Source of the DNA: Paenibacillaceae bacterium
Lineage (GTDB): Bacteria; Bacillota; Bacilli; Paenibacillales; Paenibacillaceae
Reading direction: 5' to 3'
Length of the DNA: 64,000 nucleotides
NCBI GenBank assembly: GCA_900766135.1
Contig: CAAFUF010000057.1
Span: 26,718 to 90,717, forward strand
A model generated the notes under the pieces. The model made no database searches, was not told the DNA's origin, and worked only from the letters and a program-made list of their open reading frames with translations. Numbering within the stretch: the stretch's first letter is position 1; each line of letters begins with the position of its first letter. Shown here one piece after another: positions 17,617 through 26,407 of the stretch. The position numbers were made by a program, and so were the translations under genes.

Positions 17617-19212
17617 ATGCTTTTCATCAGAAAGCTGCAGCGCCGGAAGCTCTCCGGTGGGGGGACATCCAGCAAGACTCCGGCACATCCCCCAAGCCGT
17701 ACGAATTCGTCCAGTCCCGCTGCAGGCGAAAGCCTGTCGGCACGGCTGGATTGGATGAAGCAGGAGCTAAAGGACAGCTCGGACATCATATATCGAGAAT
17801 TTACGATCAGCTCCGGGCAGCGCTGTGCTCTGATTTACGTGCGCGGCATGATTGCGCAAGATACGGTTCAGCAATTTATCGTACGAAGCCTGCAGCGGGA
17901 AGCCGCGCAGTTGCAAGAGAAAAATATTTATCAATTCCTGTTCGAGGACGAGGCTTTGAGCGTGTCTCAAGCTACTGTCATCGATGAAATGAAGCAAGCG
18001 GTTCTGGCCGTGCTGAACGCCGAAGCGTTGCTGCTGATTGACGGGGACAAACGGATGTTAACCTTCTCCATATCGGCTTACCCTACGCGCAGCATCGATG
18101 AAGCTCCCAATGAATCCGTCATCCGAGGTTCGAGGGAAGCCTTTATTGAAGATCTAGAGAAGAACCTGACCATGCTTCGCCGCCGAATCAAATCCAAGCA
18201 TTTCAAAACGCCGACGGTCAGCAAAGGCCGGGAAACGCGAACCAGCGTCGTTCTGGCTTACGTCGAAGACGTATGCAAGCCGGAATTGTTGAAGGAAATG
18301 AAGCGGCGTTTGTCCTACATCGACATCGATGCCGTGCTCGGCTCGGCTTACTTGGAAGAAACTATCGAAGATAACCCTTACTCGCCTTTTCCTCAAATCC
18401 AGTACACGGAACGACCTGACGTCGTCAGCGCGGCGCTCCTGGAGGGTAGAATCGCCATCCTCGTGGACGGTTCACCGATCGTGCTGCTCGCTCCGGTAAC
18501 GCTGCCCATGCTGCTGCAATCGGCTGAGGATTATTATCAGCGTTATATCGCGGCGAACTGGATTCGCTGGATTCGATACTTTTTCGTATTCGCATCGTTA
18601 ACGCTTCCGTCGATCTATATCGCGGTCACTACGTTTCATCCGGAGATGATCCCGTCGCAGTTGCTCATTACGATCGCGGCGTCCCGGGAAATCGTCCCCT
18701 TTCCGGCGTTATGGGAAGCTTTTGCCATGGAGTTGGCATTTGAAGCGCTCCGCGAGGCATCGATCCGGATCCCGAAGTCGATCGGCCAAGCCGTATCCAT
18801 TATCGGCGCTTTGATTATCGGCACCGCAGCCGTCCAGGCGGGGATTGTCTCGGCTGCAATGGTCATTATCGTGTCATTGACAGGGATCGCTTCATTTATC
18901 ATCCCTCATTTCGATTTGGGACTGGCCTTGCGGCTGCTTCGTTTTCCGATCATGATCTTGGCTTCGATGTTCGGCCTCTATGGCGTGACCTGCGGCTTAA
19001 TTCTGATCTACATTCATTTGGTGAATTTGAGATCCTTTGGGGTGCCTTACCTCTCCCCGATCGCTCCGCTCGTTACCGAGGATTTGGGCGATACGTTTCT
19101 TCGAGCTCCTTGGTGGAAAATGCACAAACGCCCGGTACAGCTCACGAACAACCAAGTCCGCCAAACCAATCATCCGCGGGCTTGGGTAAAGGAGAAAGGT
19201 GAATTGGAGTGA
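17617..19212 (+). CDS. spore germination protein, GerA/SpoVAF family
   Basis: 531 residues from ATG 17617, which has GGAAGGAGGA 8 nt upstream; longer in-frame starts to 17440 would overlap the divergent promoter region. A Ser/Pro-rich segment (about 12-40) precedes the soluble domain; the second half has the GerA membrane signature PSIYIAVTTFHPEMIPSQLL and SIRIPKSIGQAVSIIGALII. Same family as the left GerA protein but clearly diverged, so the two operons probably respond to different germinants or arose from an old duplication. First gene of the plus-strand operon; the GTG of the next gene overlaps its stop by 4 nt. Confidence 0.95.
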   Translation: MLFIRKLQRRKLSGGGTSSKTPAHPPSRTNSSSPAAGESLSARLDWMKQELKDSSDIIYREFTISSGQRCALIYVRGMIAQDTVQQFIVRSLQREAAQLQEKNIYQFLFEDEALSVSQATVIDEMKQAVLAVLNAEALLLIDGDKRMLTFSISAYPTRSIDEAPNESVIRGSREAFIEDLEKNLTMLRRRIKSKHFKTPTVSKGRETRTSVVLAYVEDVCKPELLKEMKRRLSYIDIDAVLGSAYLEETIEDNPYSPFPQIQYTERPDVVSAALLEGRIAILVDGSPIVLLAPVTLPMLLQSAEDYYQRYIAANWIRWIRYFFVFASLTLPSIYIAVTTFHPEMIPSQLLITIAASREIVPFPALWEAFAMELAFEALREASIRIPKSIGQAVSIIGALIIGTAAVQAGIVSAAMVIIVSLTGIASFIIPHFDLGLALRLLRFPIMILASMFGLYGVTCGLILIYIHLVNLRSFGVPYLSPIAPLVTEDLGDTFLRAPWWKMHKRPVQLTNNQVRQTNHPRAWVKEKGELE

Positions 19213-20402
19213 CGAGAAACCAACGCGCTATCGTAACGGCAACGCTGGTGTTCTTGCTCTTCATTGGCGTAGGAGGATGCTGGTCTGCCGAAGAGCTAAA
19301 CAACCGCGCGTTCGTAAATACCGTCCTGATCGATCTAACAGAGGACGGCAAGGCGGAGTTGACCCTCGGAATTCCGCTGCCCAACCGCATGATACCGGGA
19401 CAGGCCGGCGGCACGGGACAACCCCAGGGGGATCCGTTCAGCTTCGTGACGAAACGCGCGGATAACCTAAGCCAGGCATTAAATTTAATTCAAGTCGACC
19501 TGTCCCGCAACATCTCGTTCGGTCAAACCCGCATCATCGTGGTTGGCCGAAGACAGGCGGAGCAAGGCTTGGACAAGGTCGTCGAATTCGTATTCCGCCA
19601 GCCGTCGTTCCGGCTCAGCGCGAGTCTGTTCATAACGCCCCGCAATGTTAAAGAAATTACGCGTTCCCCGATGGTATTTGAGCGAATCCTTAGCGATATC
19701 CTGCGTAAATACGTCAACAATCACTATACCTTGGACACGACCATAAAGGATTACAAACTGGCGTTGTACCAGGGCGGGGATATTCTGATTCCTTTGCTTA
19801 ATTTCGGGGAGCTGCCGGGGGTGGCGCTGGAAGACCCCAAGAAAAACCGCTGGATGGGTTCCGGAGGCGCGGCAATATTCAGCGGCGGAAGGATGGCGAA
19901 AATTGAGCTTACCCCTGCCGAGCATCGGACCGCGCTTTGGATCAGCTCCCAGCTCAAAAATACGACGGTCTCCATTTCCTCACCCAGCGATGAGAAGGAA
20001 ATTAGTTTTTTCATCGAGGGAACCAAGACGAGCATCAATCCGGTTGTACGGGGCGATCAGCTCTCGTTTCAGGTCAAGAGCAGCGCCAAAGCTTTCGTGG
20101 AAACGTCCCTCTCTCACATCGATTTGAAGGAACCGGAAGTCCTTCAACAATTGGAAGTGATCCTCAACAAAAAAGTGGAGGAAGAATTCCTCGGCGTGCT
20201 GGCCAAGACCCGCCAAGCCCGATCCGATGCTTTTATCATGAGCCAATACCTGGATTGGAGATATCCGAAAATTTGGCATTCGATGCGGGACCAATGGAAA
20301 AATTTCTACGCCAAAGAACTCCCGATTGAAGTTGACGTGGAAATCCAACTAAACCGTACGGGCGGCGTTTATCGTTCGGTGGTCCAAGAAACCAATAGAT
20401 AG
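19209..20402 (+). CDS. spore germination lipoprotein, Ger(x)C family
   Basis: 397 residues, start GTG 19209. Lipoprotein signal ending FIGVGGCWSAEELNNRAFVNTVLIDLT with Cys24; the CW-EELNNRAFV motif is the GerC signature. C-terminal helical region EEEFLGVLAKTRQARSDAFIMSQYLDWRYPKIWH. Here the C subunit gene follows the A gene directly and the B gene comes last, unlike the A-B-C order of the left operon. Acts as an outer-leaflet lipoprotein of the receptor in the spore inner membrane. Confidence 0.95.
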   Translation: MTRNQRAIVTATLVFLLFIGVGGCWSAEELNNRAFVNTVLIDLTEDGKAELTLGIPLPNRMIPGQAGGTGQPQGDPFSFVTKRADNLSQALNLIQVDLSRNISFGQTRIIVVGRRQAEQGLDKVVEFVFRQPSFRLSASLFITPRNVKEITRSPMVFERILSDILRKYVNNHYTLDTTIKDYKLALYQGGDILIPLLNFGELPGVALEDPKKNRWMGSGGAAIFSGGRMAKIELTPAEHRTALWISSQLKNTTVSISSPSDEKEISFFIEGTKTSINPVVRGDQLSFQVKSSAKAFVETSLSHIDLKEPEVLQQLEVILNKKVEEEFLGVLAKTRQARSDAFIMSQYLDWRYPKIWHSMRDQWKNFYAKELPIEVDVEIQLNRTGGVYRSVVQETNR

Positions 20403-20414
20403 CGAGGGATAAGT

Positions 20415-20630
20415 GTGTTCTGGATTGTTATCCTGTTTTCGCTGATTATGCTGGGAGACTGGTATATGCAGAAAAAAGAGGAGGTTAACCTGAAAACTCG
20501 AATTACCGTACTGCTCGTCTCAATCTGTTTTTTTGTTACCTCAGAAGTCGTATTTAATCTGAAGGACCGATGGAATCTACCCATCTTGTTCCACAATTTG
20601 CGCGAGACGATGCTAGGCAGATGGTTTTGA
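20415..20630 (+). CDS. small two-pass membrane protein, probable germinant receptor D subunit
   Basis: 71 residues, GTG start 12 nt after the gerC-type stop, with AGGG 6 nt upstream. Two membrane segments: FWIVILFSLIMLGDW (about 2-17) and ITVLLVSICFFVTSEVVF (about 30-48), then a short Arg/Leu-rich tail. Size, two-helix topology and position inside a ger operon match the small D subunits reported to modulate receptor function in Bacillus species. This is inference from context; no sequence comparison could be run. Confidence 0.75.
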   Translation: MFWIVILFSLIMLGDWYMQKKEEVNLKTRITVLLVSICFFVTSEVVFNLKDRWNLPILFHNLRETMLGRWF

Positions 20631-20655
20631 TGCGGGGCATAAGGAGGCGGAAAGC

Positions 20656-21783
20656 ATGCTCAAGAACATTACATCCAATCAAATATTCACGCTTTACAGC
20701 TTGCAAATATTCACTACGGTCATCGCCTTCTACTCGGGGATGCTGATCGGGGGAAGCAAGTATTCCACACCGGTCGCCATCTTGCTGGGCGGCTTGCTCG
20801 GCTTGCTGCTAGCCTACCCGGCTTACAAGGTCGGGTCTTCCCGCCCTGACGAGTTCCTCGTGCAATACGGGAGCAAATTGGTGGGCCGCCCCCTTCATAT
20901 CTTTTTCATCCTCTACCTCCTGCTGACCCATCTCTTCCTTGCCGCCCTTGATTTAAGGGAGCTCACCGACTTTCTGCTCTCGGAGTATTTGATCGGTACG
21001 CCGGGGTGGGCCGTCGTAGCCATTTTCGGGATATGCGTCTCCTATGCCGTACGCTGCGGCATCTCGACGATATTCCGGACGGCCGAAGGCTTCTTTCTCC
21101 TCTTTGCGGTCGCCTTCTTCTTTATTCCGTTCATAGGATTCCAGGAGATGGAATTGGATATGTTCTCCGCCTTGATCACTCACTTATCGATCGAAGAAAT
21201 GGGGGCCAGCATTTTTGAAACCACGGCCATTTTTGGGGAGATGGCCTTCTTGTTTCTGCTATTTCCTTATTTAAAAACGCCGAAAAGGGTGTACCGCACC
21301 CTATTTTGGGCAACAGGCACGTCACTTCTGTTCATCCTTTTGCATCTCATTCCGATTCTGCTGACCTTTGGGCCGAATCTGGCGGCTAATCTGATGTTTC
21401 CCGACATGGAACTGGTACGATTCATTCGCGTCGGCTCATTTATCGAAACGATGGATCCGATCTTAATCATCCTGTGGTTGACCAGCATCTTCGTGAAAAT
21501 TTCGTTTATTGTTTTTACAGCCGTCATCTGTCTCGCCCAACTGACCGGCGTTAAGGATCATAAGCCTTTCACCTTGCCGGTGGTCGCCTTTGTTTCCATC
21601 TACGCCTTGTCCATCGCCAGAACCCCGCCGGAAATCTACCAATTTCTGACCCGTGACTGTTCTCCGCTTTTGTACATCGCCGAATTTCTCATTCCGGCCA
21701 TTTATTGGCTGATGGGAGCCATACGCACCAAGTCTCCAGGGTCACAAACAACGAAACCCGCCGAGAGAACCCCGGCGGGTTAA
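20656..21783 (+). CDS. spore germination permease, GerB family
   Basis: 375 residues with about ten membrane segments. The N-terminus (SNQIFTLYSLQIFTTVIAFY) and the helix pattern match GerB-type permeases. Last gene of the right-hand operon, 25 nt after the small membrane protein. AGGAGG lies upstream of the ATG. The C-terminal tail (SPGSQTTKPAERTPAG) is polar and its coding end contains the terminator hairpin, so the stop codon lies inside the terminator. Proposed role: germinant binding together with the GerA and GerC subunits from this operon. Confidence 0.94.
   Translation: MLKNITSNQIFTLYSLQIFTTVIAFYSGMLIGGSKYSTPVAILLGGLLGLLLAYPAYKVGSSRPDEFLVQYGSKLVGRPLHIFFILYLLLTHLFLAALDLRELTDFLLSEYLIGTPGWAVVAIFGICVSYAVRCGISTIFRTAEGFFLLFAVAFFFIPFIGFQEMELDMFSALITHLSIEEMGASIFETTAIFGEMAFLFLLFPYLKTPKRVYRTLFWATGTSLLFILLHLIPILLTFGPNLAANLMFPDMELVRFIRVGSFIETMDPILIILWLTSIFVKISFIVFTAVICLAQLTGVKDHKPFTLPVVAFVSIYALSIARTPPEIYQFLTRDCSPLLYIAEFLIPAIYWLMGAIRTKSPGSQTTKPAERTPAG
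21755..21781. terminator. terminator overlapping gerB stop, shared by convergent genes
   Basis: AACCCGCCG (21755-21763) pairs with CGGCGGGTT (21773-21781). The plus-strand gerB gene ends inside the right arm; on the minus strand the stem is followed by a T-rich run (TCGTTGTTTG), serving the ABC ATPase gene. Confidence 0.75.
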
Positions 21784-21786
21784 GGC

Positions 21787-22563
21787 TTATTTCGTTGACA
21801 ACCAAGCCCGTTCCTGATTCCACCGCAAGGCGACCGGCGTTTCGAAGAAGTCGGACAACCCTGTCTCGTTCAGGACTTCGGCCGTTTTCCCTTGCGAATA
21901 GACCTCGCCTCGCCGAAGCAACAAGGTTTGGCTAAATATCGGCAAGATTTCCTCGGTATGGTGCGTCACATACAGCATATGCGGCGTATCAGGTTCGGCG
22001 GCCAGTTGCGCAATGCTTTCCAGCAGTCCCTCCCGCGAGATGAAATCCAGTCCGTTGGTCGCCTCGTCCAAAATGAGCAGTTTGGGGGAAGCCATCAACG
22101 CCCGGGCAATCAACAGCTTTTGCTGCTCGCCTTGGGAGCAGGTCTGATAGGTGCGGCCATGCAAATGGCTGCACCGAAGCTGGCTCATCAAGGCAGCGGC
22201 CCGGTCATAATCCTCCGAATGGGGCTTTTCGTAGAGTCCGATCGATGCAAACTTGCCGCTTACGACAAGATCCTCGGCCTTCTGCTCTCCGTGCAATCTG
22301 GATTGCATCGAAGAGCTGACCCAGCCGATCGTTTTGCGCAGTTCCCGCAAATCCACTTCGCCAAACCGGTTTCCCAGTACGCTGATCTCGCCGGACGTCG
22401 GCCAGAGATAGCCGCTAATCATGTTTAGCAGCGTCGTTTTGCCGGAACCGTTTAAGCCGAGCATCGCCCAATGTTCGCCCTCCCGAACCGTCCAATCGAT
22501 GCCGTTCAAAACCGCTTTGCCTTCCCGGAACCAAGTCACCCGGTTCATCTCAATGATGTTCAT
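21787..22563 (-). CDS. ABC transporter ATP-binding protein (YlmA-like)
   Basis: 258 residues from ATG 22563, which has GGAGGT 7 nt upstream; longer starts lack a site. Single nucleotide-binding domain: Walker A GLNGSGKTT, signature-like CSQGEQQKLLIARALM, Walker B LLILDEATNGLD and the switch His in YVTHHTEEI. No permease gene is adjacent and it appears to be alone. Closest recognised type is the YlmA/ModF-like group of stand-alone ATPases, whose partners and substrates are not well known. Confidence 0.88.
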   Translation of the reverse strand: MNIIEMNRVTWFREGKAVLNGIDWTVREGEHWAMLGLNGSGKTTLLNMISGYLWPTSGEISVLGNRFGEVDLRELRKTIGWVSSSMQSRLHGEQKAEDLVVSGKFASIGLYEKPHSEDYDRAAALMSQLRCSHLHGRTYQTCSQGEQQKLLIARALMASPKLLILDEATNGLDFISREGLLESIAQLAAEPDTPHMLYVTHHTEEILPIFSQTLLLRRGEVYSQGKTAEVLNETGLSDFFETPVALRWNQERAWLSTK

Positions 22564-22603
22564 CACGATTACCTCCGAAAATATGTAAGTTTGCAGTACT
22601 CTC

Positions 22604-22632
22604 AAGCTACCCCCGACTTCATAGTTTGTCAA
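22604..22632 (-). promoter_or_regulatory. SigA-type promoter, ABC ATPase gene
   Basis: On the minus strand a perfect -35 TTGACA (22627-22632) is followed after 17 nt by TAGCTT (22604-22609), a weak -10. It lies about 40 nt before the ABC ATPase start. Confidence 0.45.
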
Positions 22633-22652
22633 GCGCGCCGTGATGATTTTAC

Positions 22653-22681
22653 GTGTCAATTCACATCCGATCCGCTAGAAT
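22653..22681 (+). promoter_or_regulatory. SigA-type promoter, acetyltransferase gene
   Basis: GTGTCA (22653-22658), 17 nt, TAGAAT (22676-22681), ending 24 nt before the GNAT start. Both boxes match four or five of six consensus bases. Confidence 0.45.
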
Positions 22682-22705
22682 ACTAGTGAAAGGAAGTGAG
22701 GCATC

Positions 22706-23545
22706 ATGCATCCATCATGGACCTGGGCTGACGTGGAAGCCCTTCAACGCCTCGTCGAGCAGCACGACGGCATTGCCCTGAAGTTGAATTGGGATACGCT
22801 CCATGCCCGTAAGGAAGAGAGTGCGTCAGATCTGGTGGAGCTCCGCGAGGGCCGGTTGGTCGCCTTCTTGGGGCTGTATCCGTTCGGAAGCACGCTGGAG
22901 GTCTGCGGCATGGTTCATCCGGATTACCGCAGACAAGGCCTCTTCACCTCGCTGCTGCGGCGCGGGCTGAATTCCGCTACCGTGGTTTCGTATTCAACGA
23001 TTCTACTGAATGCTCCCGGCAACTCGGAGCTGGCCAAGCAATTCCTTGCAACCTATCCTTGCCGGTTCGACTTCAGCGAATATCAGATGAAATATGCCGC
23101 GGAAGCCGCTTCAGCGGATTTATCATCCATTGCGATCCAGGCCACGCTTCGTCAAGCAGAGGAAGCGGATCGACCGCTGCTCTCTCGCCTCGACCAGGAG
23201 GGGTTTGGGCTCACCGCAGAGGATACCCGGCAGTTTTACGAAGCGTTAAACGAAGATGAGATCCGACAGAACGAGTTGATCCTTCACGAGGGCGAGGCTG
23301 TCGGTAAGATTCGCGTTTCCCGCCGCGATCAGGAGGCTTGGATCTATGGTTTCGTCGTATCGTCATCACGCCGGGGTCAAGGCATCGGCGGCAAGGCCCT
23401 GCGGCAGGTTGTATACCGCGAACAGGCTGCTGGCTACAACGTCTGGCTTGAAGTGGCGCTGAATAATCCCCAAGCCAAAAAGCTGTACGAACAAGCCGGT
23501 TTTCGGGTATGCCGCTCCCAGGACTATTACGCTTATTTGCGATAA
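22706..23545 (+). CDS. GNAT-family N-acetyltransferase with two GNAT-like halves
   Basis: 279 residues. The first half has VCGMVHPDYRRQGLFTSLLRRG (acetyl-CoA loop Q/R-x-x-G-x-x), the second GFVVSSSRRGQGIGGKALRQVV and LEVALNNPQAKKLYEQAGF, the canonical motifs A and B. So two GNAT domains appear fused, the second better conserved. AAGGAAGTGAGG precedes the ATG. The substrate is not identifiable. Transcribed divergently from the YlmA-like ATPase. Confidence 0.9.
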   Translation: MHPSWTWADVEALQRLVEQHDGIALKLNWDTLHARKEESASDLVELREGRLVAFLGLYPFGSTLEVCGMVHPDYRRQGLFTSLLRRGLNSATVVSYSTILLNAPGNSELAKQFLATYPCRFDFSEYQMKYAAEAASADLSSIAIQATLRQAEEADRPLLSRLDQEGFGLTAEDTRQFYEALNEDEIRQNELILHEGEAVGKIRVSRRDQEAWIYGFVVSSSRRGQGIGGKALRQVVYREQAAGYNVWLEVALNNPQAKKLYEQAGFRVCRSQDYYAYLR

Positions 23546-23557
23546 TCCTCGAAAAGT

Positions 23558-23598
23558 AAAGACCGCAGGCTCCTCCTTCAAGGAGTCCCGCGGTCTTT
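23558..23598. terminator. bidirectional terminator
   Basis: AAAGACCGC (23558-23566) and GCGGTCTTT (23590-23598) with CTCCT/AGGAG inside form a strong stem between the convergent GNAT and ABC exporter genes. Confidence 0.88.
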
Positions 23599-23604
23599 GT
23601 CGAG

Positions 23605-25329
23605 TTAGGCATCCAAATGCCCGAACTGGGCCTGATGCAATCGGCTGTAATGGCCTCCCGCTGAAATCAGCTCCTGATGGCGCCCTTGCTCAGCAATCCC
23701 CTCCTCCGTCACCACGACGATCCGGTCGGCATTTTTGATTGTGGCCAGACGATGAGCGATCACGAGCGTTGTCCGCCCGACGGACAACTCGGCCAGCGAT
23801 TGCTGAATCGCCAGCTCGGTTTCGGTGTCCAGTGCCGAAGTCGCTTCATCAAGAATCAGGATCGGCGGATTCTTCAGGAACATCCTTGCGATCGCCAGCC
23901 GTTGCTTCTGCCCGCCGGACAGCTTGACGCCGCGCTCTCCAATCACCGTCTCCAGCCCTTCCGGCTGCGAGCGGATGAATTCTTCCAACTGCGCGCGCCG
24001 TGCCGCTTCCCAAATCTCCGCTTCCGTCGCCTCCAGCCTGCCGTAAGCAATGTTCTCTCGAATCGTCCCCGAGAAGAGATAGACGTCTTGCTGGACGATC
24101 CCAATATTCCGCCGCAGCGACGAAAGGGTCAAGCTGCGGATATCCTGTCCGTCGATGGCGATCCGTCCGCTGTCCACGTCATAGAAACGCGGCAGCAGGC
24201 TGCACAGCGTCGTCTTCCCGGCACCCGACGGGCCTACAAAGGCTACCGTTTCCCCGGCCCGAATCTTCAGGCTGACGTCCTCAAGCACGCGGGATGAGTC
24301 CTCATAACCGAAGGAGATTCGGTCGAAATGAATATCGCCGTGCAGCTTCCCGGCATCCACGGCATCCGGAGCATCAGCAACGTCAGGCTCGGTATCGATA
24401 ATCTCGAGATAACGTTTAAATCCGGCGATCCCCTTCGGGTAGCTTTCAATGATCGCATTAATCTTCTCGATCGGACGGATAAACACATTGGCCAGCAGCA
24501 GGAAGCCGATAAATTCCCCATACGTCAGCTCGCCGCGGATCACGAACCAGGTTCCGCAAACCATCACAAACAACGAGACGAGGCGCATCAGCATATAGTT
24601 GATCGACAGGCTGCCGGCCATAATTTTATAGGCCCACAGCTTCGTGGCGCGGTAAGCGTTGTTGTTCTCCTCAAACAGCTTCTTCTCATGCGGTTCGTTC
24701 GCAAAGGCTTGGACTACGCGGATCCCGCCGATGTTCTCCTCCACTCGGGAATTGAAATCGGCGAGCGCGGAGAATAAACCGCGGTATGTCTTGGTCATTT
24801 TCCCGTTGAAATAGAGCGCCGTCCAGACCAGCACCGGCACGACAAGGAACGTCAGTACCGCCAGCTTCCAATTGATCGCAAGCATCAGCAGGAACGAGCC
24901 GACCAGGGTCATTCCGGCAATAAAGACATCCTCCGGTCCATGGTGGGCCACCTCGCCGATATTGTCGAGATCGTTCGAAATCCGCGACATCAGGTGCCCG
25001 GTTTTATGGTTGTCAAAGAATCGGAACGACAGCTTCTGCAGATGATCGAACATCTTTTTGCGCATATTCGTTTCGATGTTGACCCCCAGCATATGGCCCC
25101 AGTACGTCACGATATAGTTCAGTGCCGTGTTGAGGAGATATACGCCGAGCAGCGCGGCGGAGGCCCAAATGATCAGCGGCCAGTCGCGGCCCGGCAACAG
25201 CTTGTCCACGAACTGGTTGACGGCGATCGGAAAGCCGAGCTCCAACAAGCCCGCCACCACGGCACAGCCGAAATCAAGAATAAACAAATGTTTATAAGGT
25301 CGGTAATACGAAAAAAAACGGCGTAACAT
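23605..25329 (-). CDS. ABC exporter, permease fused to ATPase (MsbA/LmrA-like half transporter)
   Basis: 574 residues. Six membrane helices (about 15-320) with the coupling region NLDNIGEVAHHGPEDVFIAG, then an ATPase domain: Walker A GPSGAGKTT, Q-loop VQQDVYLFSGTIREN, signature KLSGGQKQRLAIARMFL, Walker B ILILDEATSALDTETE and switch His in LVIAHRL. All catalytic residues are consensus, so a homodimer is expected, unlike the paired exporter at 58234-61856. Substrate unknown; this family exports lipids, drugs or peptides. Confidence 0.93.
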   Translation of the reverse strand: MLRRFFSYYRPYKHLFILDFGCAVVAGLLELGFPIAVNQFVDKLLPGRDWPLIIWASAALLGVYLLNTALNYIVTYWGHMLGVNIETNMRKKMFDHLQKLSFRFFDNHKTGHLMSRISNDLDNIGEVAHHGPEDVFIAGMTLVGSFLLMLAINWKLAVLTFLVVPVLVWTALYFNGKMTKTYRGLFSALADFNSRVEENIGGIRVVQAFANEPHEKKLFEENNNAYRATKLWAYKIMAGSLSINYMLMRLVSLFVMVCGTWFVIRGELTYGEFIGFLLLANVFIRPIEKINAIIESYPKGIAGFKRYLEIIDTEPDVADAPDAVDAGKLHGDIHFDRISFGYEDSSRVLEDVSLKIRAGETVAFVGPSGAGKTTLCSLLPRFYDVDSGRIAIDGQDIRSLTLSSLRRNIGIVQQDVYLFSGTIRENIAYGRLEATEAEIWEAARRAQLEEFIRSQPEGLETVIGERGVKLSGGQKQRLAIARMFLKNPPILILDEATSALDTETELAIQQSLAELSVGRTTLVIAHRLATIKNADRIVVVTEEGIAEQGRHQELISAGGHYSRLHQAQFGHLDA

Positions 25330-25540
25330 TTCTCAGTCTCTCTCCTATCTGTCTTACAGTTCCAAAGGCTTGGGGGTTTGCTGAAAAGACTACCACAATT
25401 TCAAAATGAATTGAAGAAGTTTTCGCCGAGAAGGTGGCATGCGAATAGAAAAATAAGGTACAATAACTACCGAATCAACAGAACCCATGGAAATGCCTGA
25501 AGGGCAGGCCGCATGAGGCGGCGGAAGGAAGGATCAACAC

Positions 25541-26404
25541 ATGTACGTAGCAAATGATTGGCAAGATTATGAAGTCATCGATACCGGAAACGGGGAAAAG
25601 CTGGAGCGCTGGGGAGACGTCGTCCTGCGCCGACCCGACCCGCAAATCATCTGGCCGATCGCCGAGGAAGACCGCCAGTGGCGCGAGGTGCACGGCCATT
25701 ATCACCGCAGTTCTTCCGGCGGCGGACAGTGGGAAATGAAGAAGCAGCTTCCCGACCGCTGGACGATTTCCTACGACCGGCTGAAATTCTATATTCGCCC
25801 GACCAATTTCAAGCATACCGGATTGTTTCCGGAACAAGCGGCGAACTGGCGCTGGATGATGGACAAGATCGCCGGTGCCGGTCGGCCGATCCAAGTGCTG
25901 AACCTGTTTGCTTATACCGGCGGCGCAACCGTGGCCGCCGCTTCGGCCGGCGCTTCGGTCGTTCACGTCGACGCGGCCAAGGGGATGGTCCAGTGGGCCA
26001 AGGAGAACCTGGCGCTCTCCGGGCTGTCCGACCGCCCCGTTCGCTTTATCACGGACGACGTGTTCAAATTCGTGCAGCGGGAGCAGCGGCGCGGCAATCG
26101 CTATGACGCGATCATCATGGACCCGCCGTCTTACGGACGTGGCCCGGGCGGCGAGATGTGGAAGCTGGAGACTAGCCTCTACCCGTTTGTGGAGTCCTGT
26201 TTGTCGATTCTGTCGGACAAGCCGCTCTTTTTCCTGATCAACTCTTATACGACCGGCATTTCTCCGACCGTCCTGCACAACATTCTTTCGATGACGGTGA
26301 AGCAGCGGTTCGGGGGACGGATCTCGGCCGGCGAACTGGGGCTGCCGATCACCCGTTCGGGGCTTCATCTCCCCTGCGGCATTCTCGGACGCTGGGAGGA
26401 GTAA
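25541..26404 (+). CDS. class I SAM-dependent methyltransferase, RlmI/COG1092-like
   Basis: 287 residues, GGAAGGAAGG upstream of the ATG. SAM site: VLNLFAYTGGATVAAASAGASVVHVDAAKGMVQWAKEN (only cited in part: LNLFAYTGGAT). The catalytic-loop motif is IIMDPPSYGRGPGGEMWKLE. It lacks the N-terminal PUA domain of RlmI. Such proteins methylate 23S rRNA cytosines; the exact site is unknown. Followed after 3 nt by a pseudouridine synthase gene, which supports an RNA modification role. Confidence 0.88.
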   Translation: MYVANDWQDYEVIDTGNGEKLERWGDVVLRRPDPQIIWPIAEEDRQWREVHGHYHRSSSGGGQWEMKKQLPDRWTISYDRLKFYIRPTNFKHTGLFPEQAANWRWMMDKIAGAGRPIQVLNLFAYTGGATVAAASAGASVVHVDAAKGMVQWAKENLALSGLSDRPVRFITDDVFKFVQREQRRGNRYDAIIMDPPSYGRGPGGEMWKLETSLYPFVESCLSILSDKPLFFLINSYTTGISPTVLHNILSMTVKQRFGGRISAGELGLPITRSGLHLPCGILGRWEE

Positions 26405-26407
26405 GCG

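Noticed and set aside
17404..17688. 94-codon minus-strand frame spanning the divergent ger promoters
   Set aside because: It would cover the start regions of both GerA-type genes and the SigG-like promoter; no site or domain was seen.
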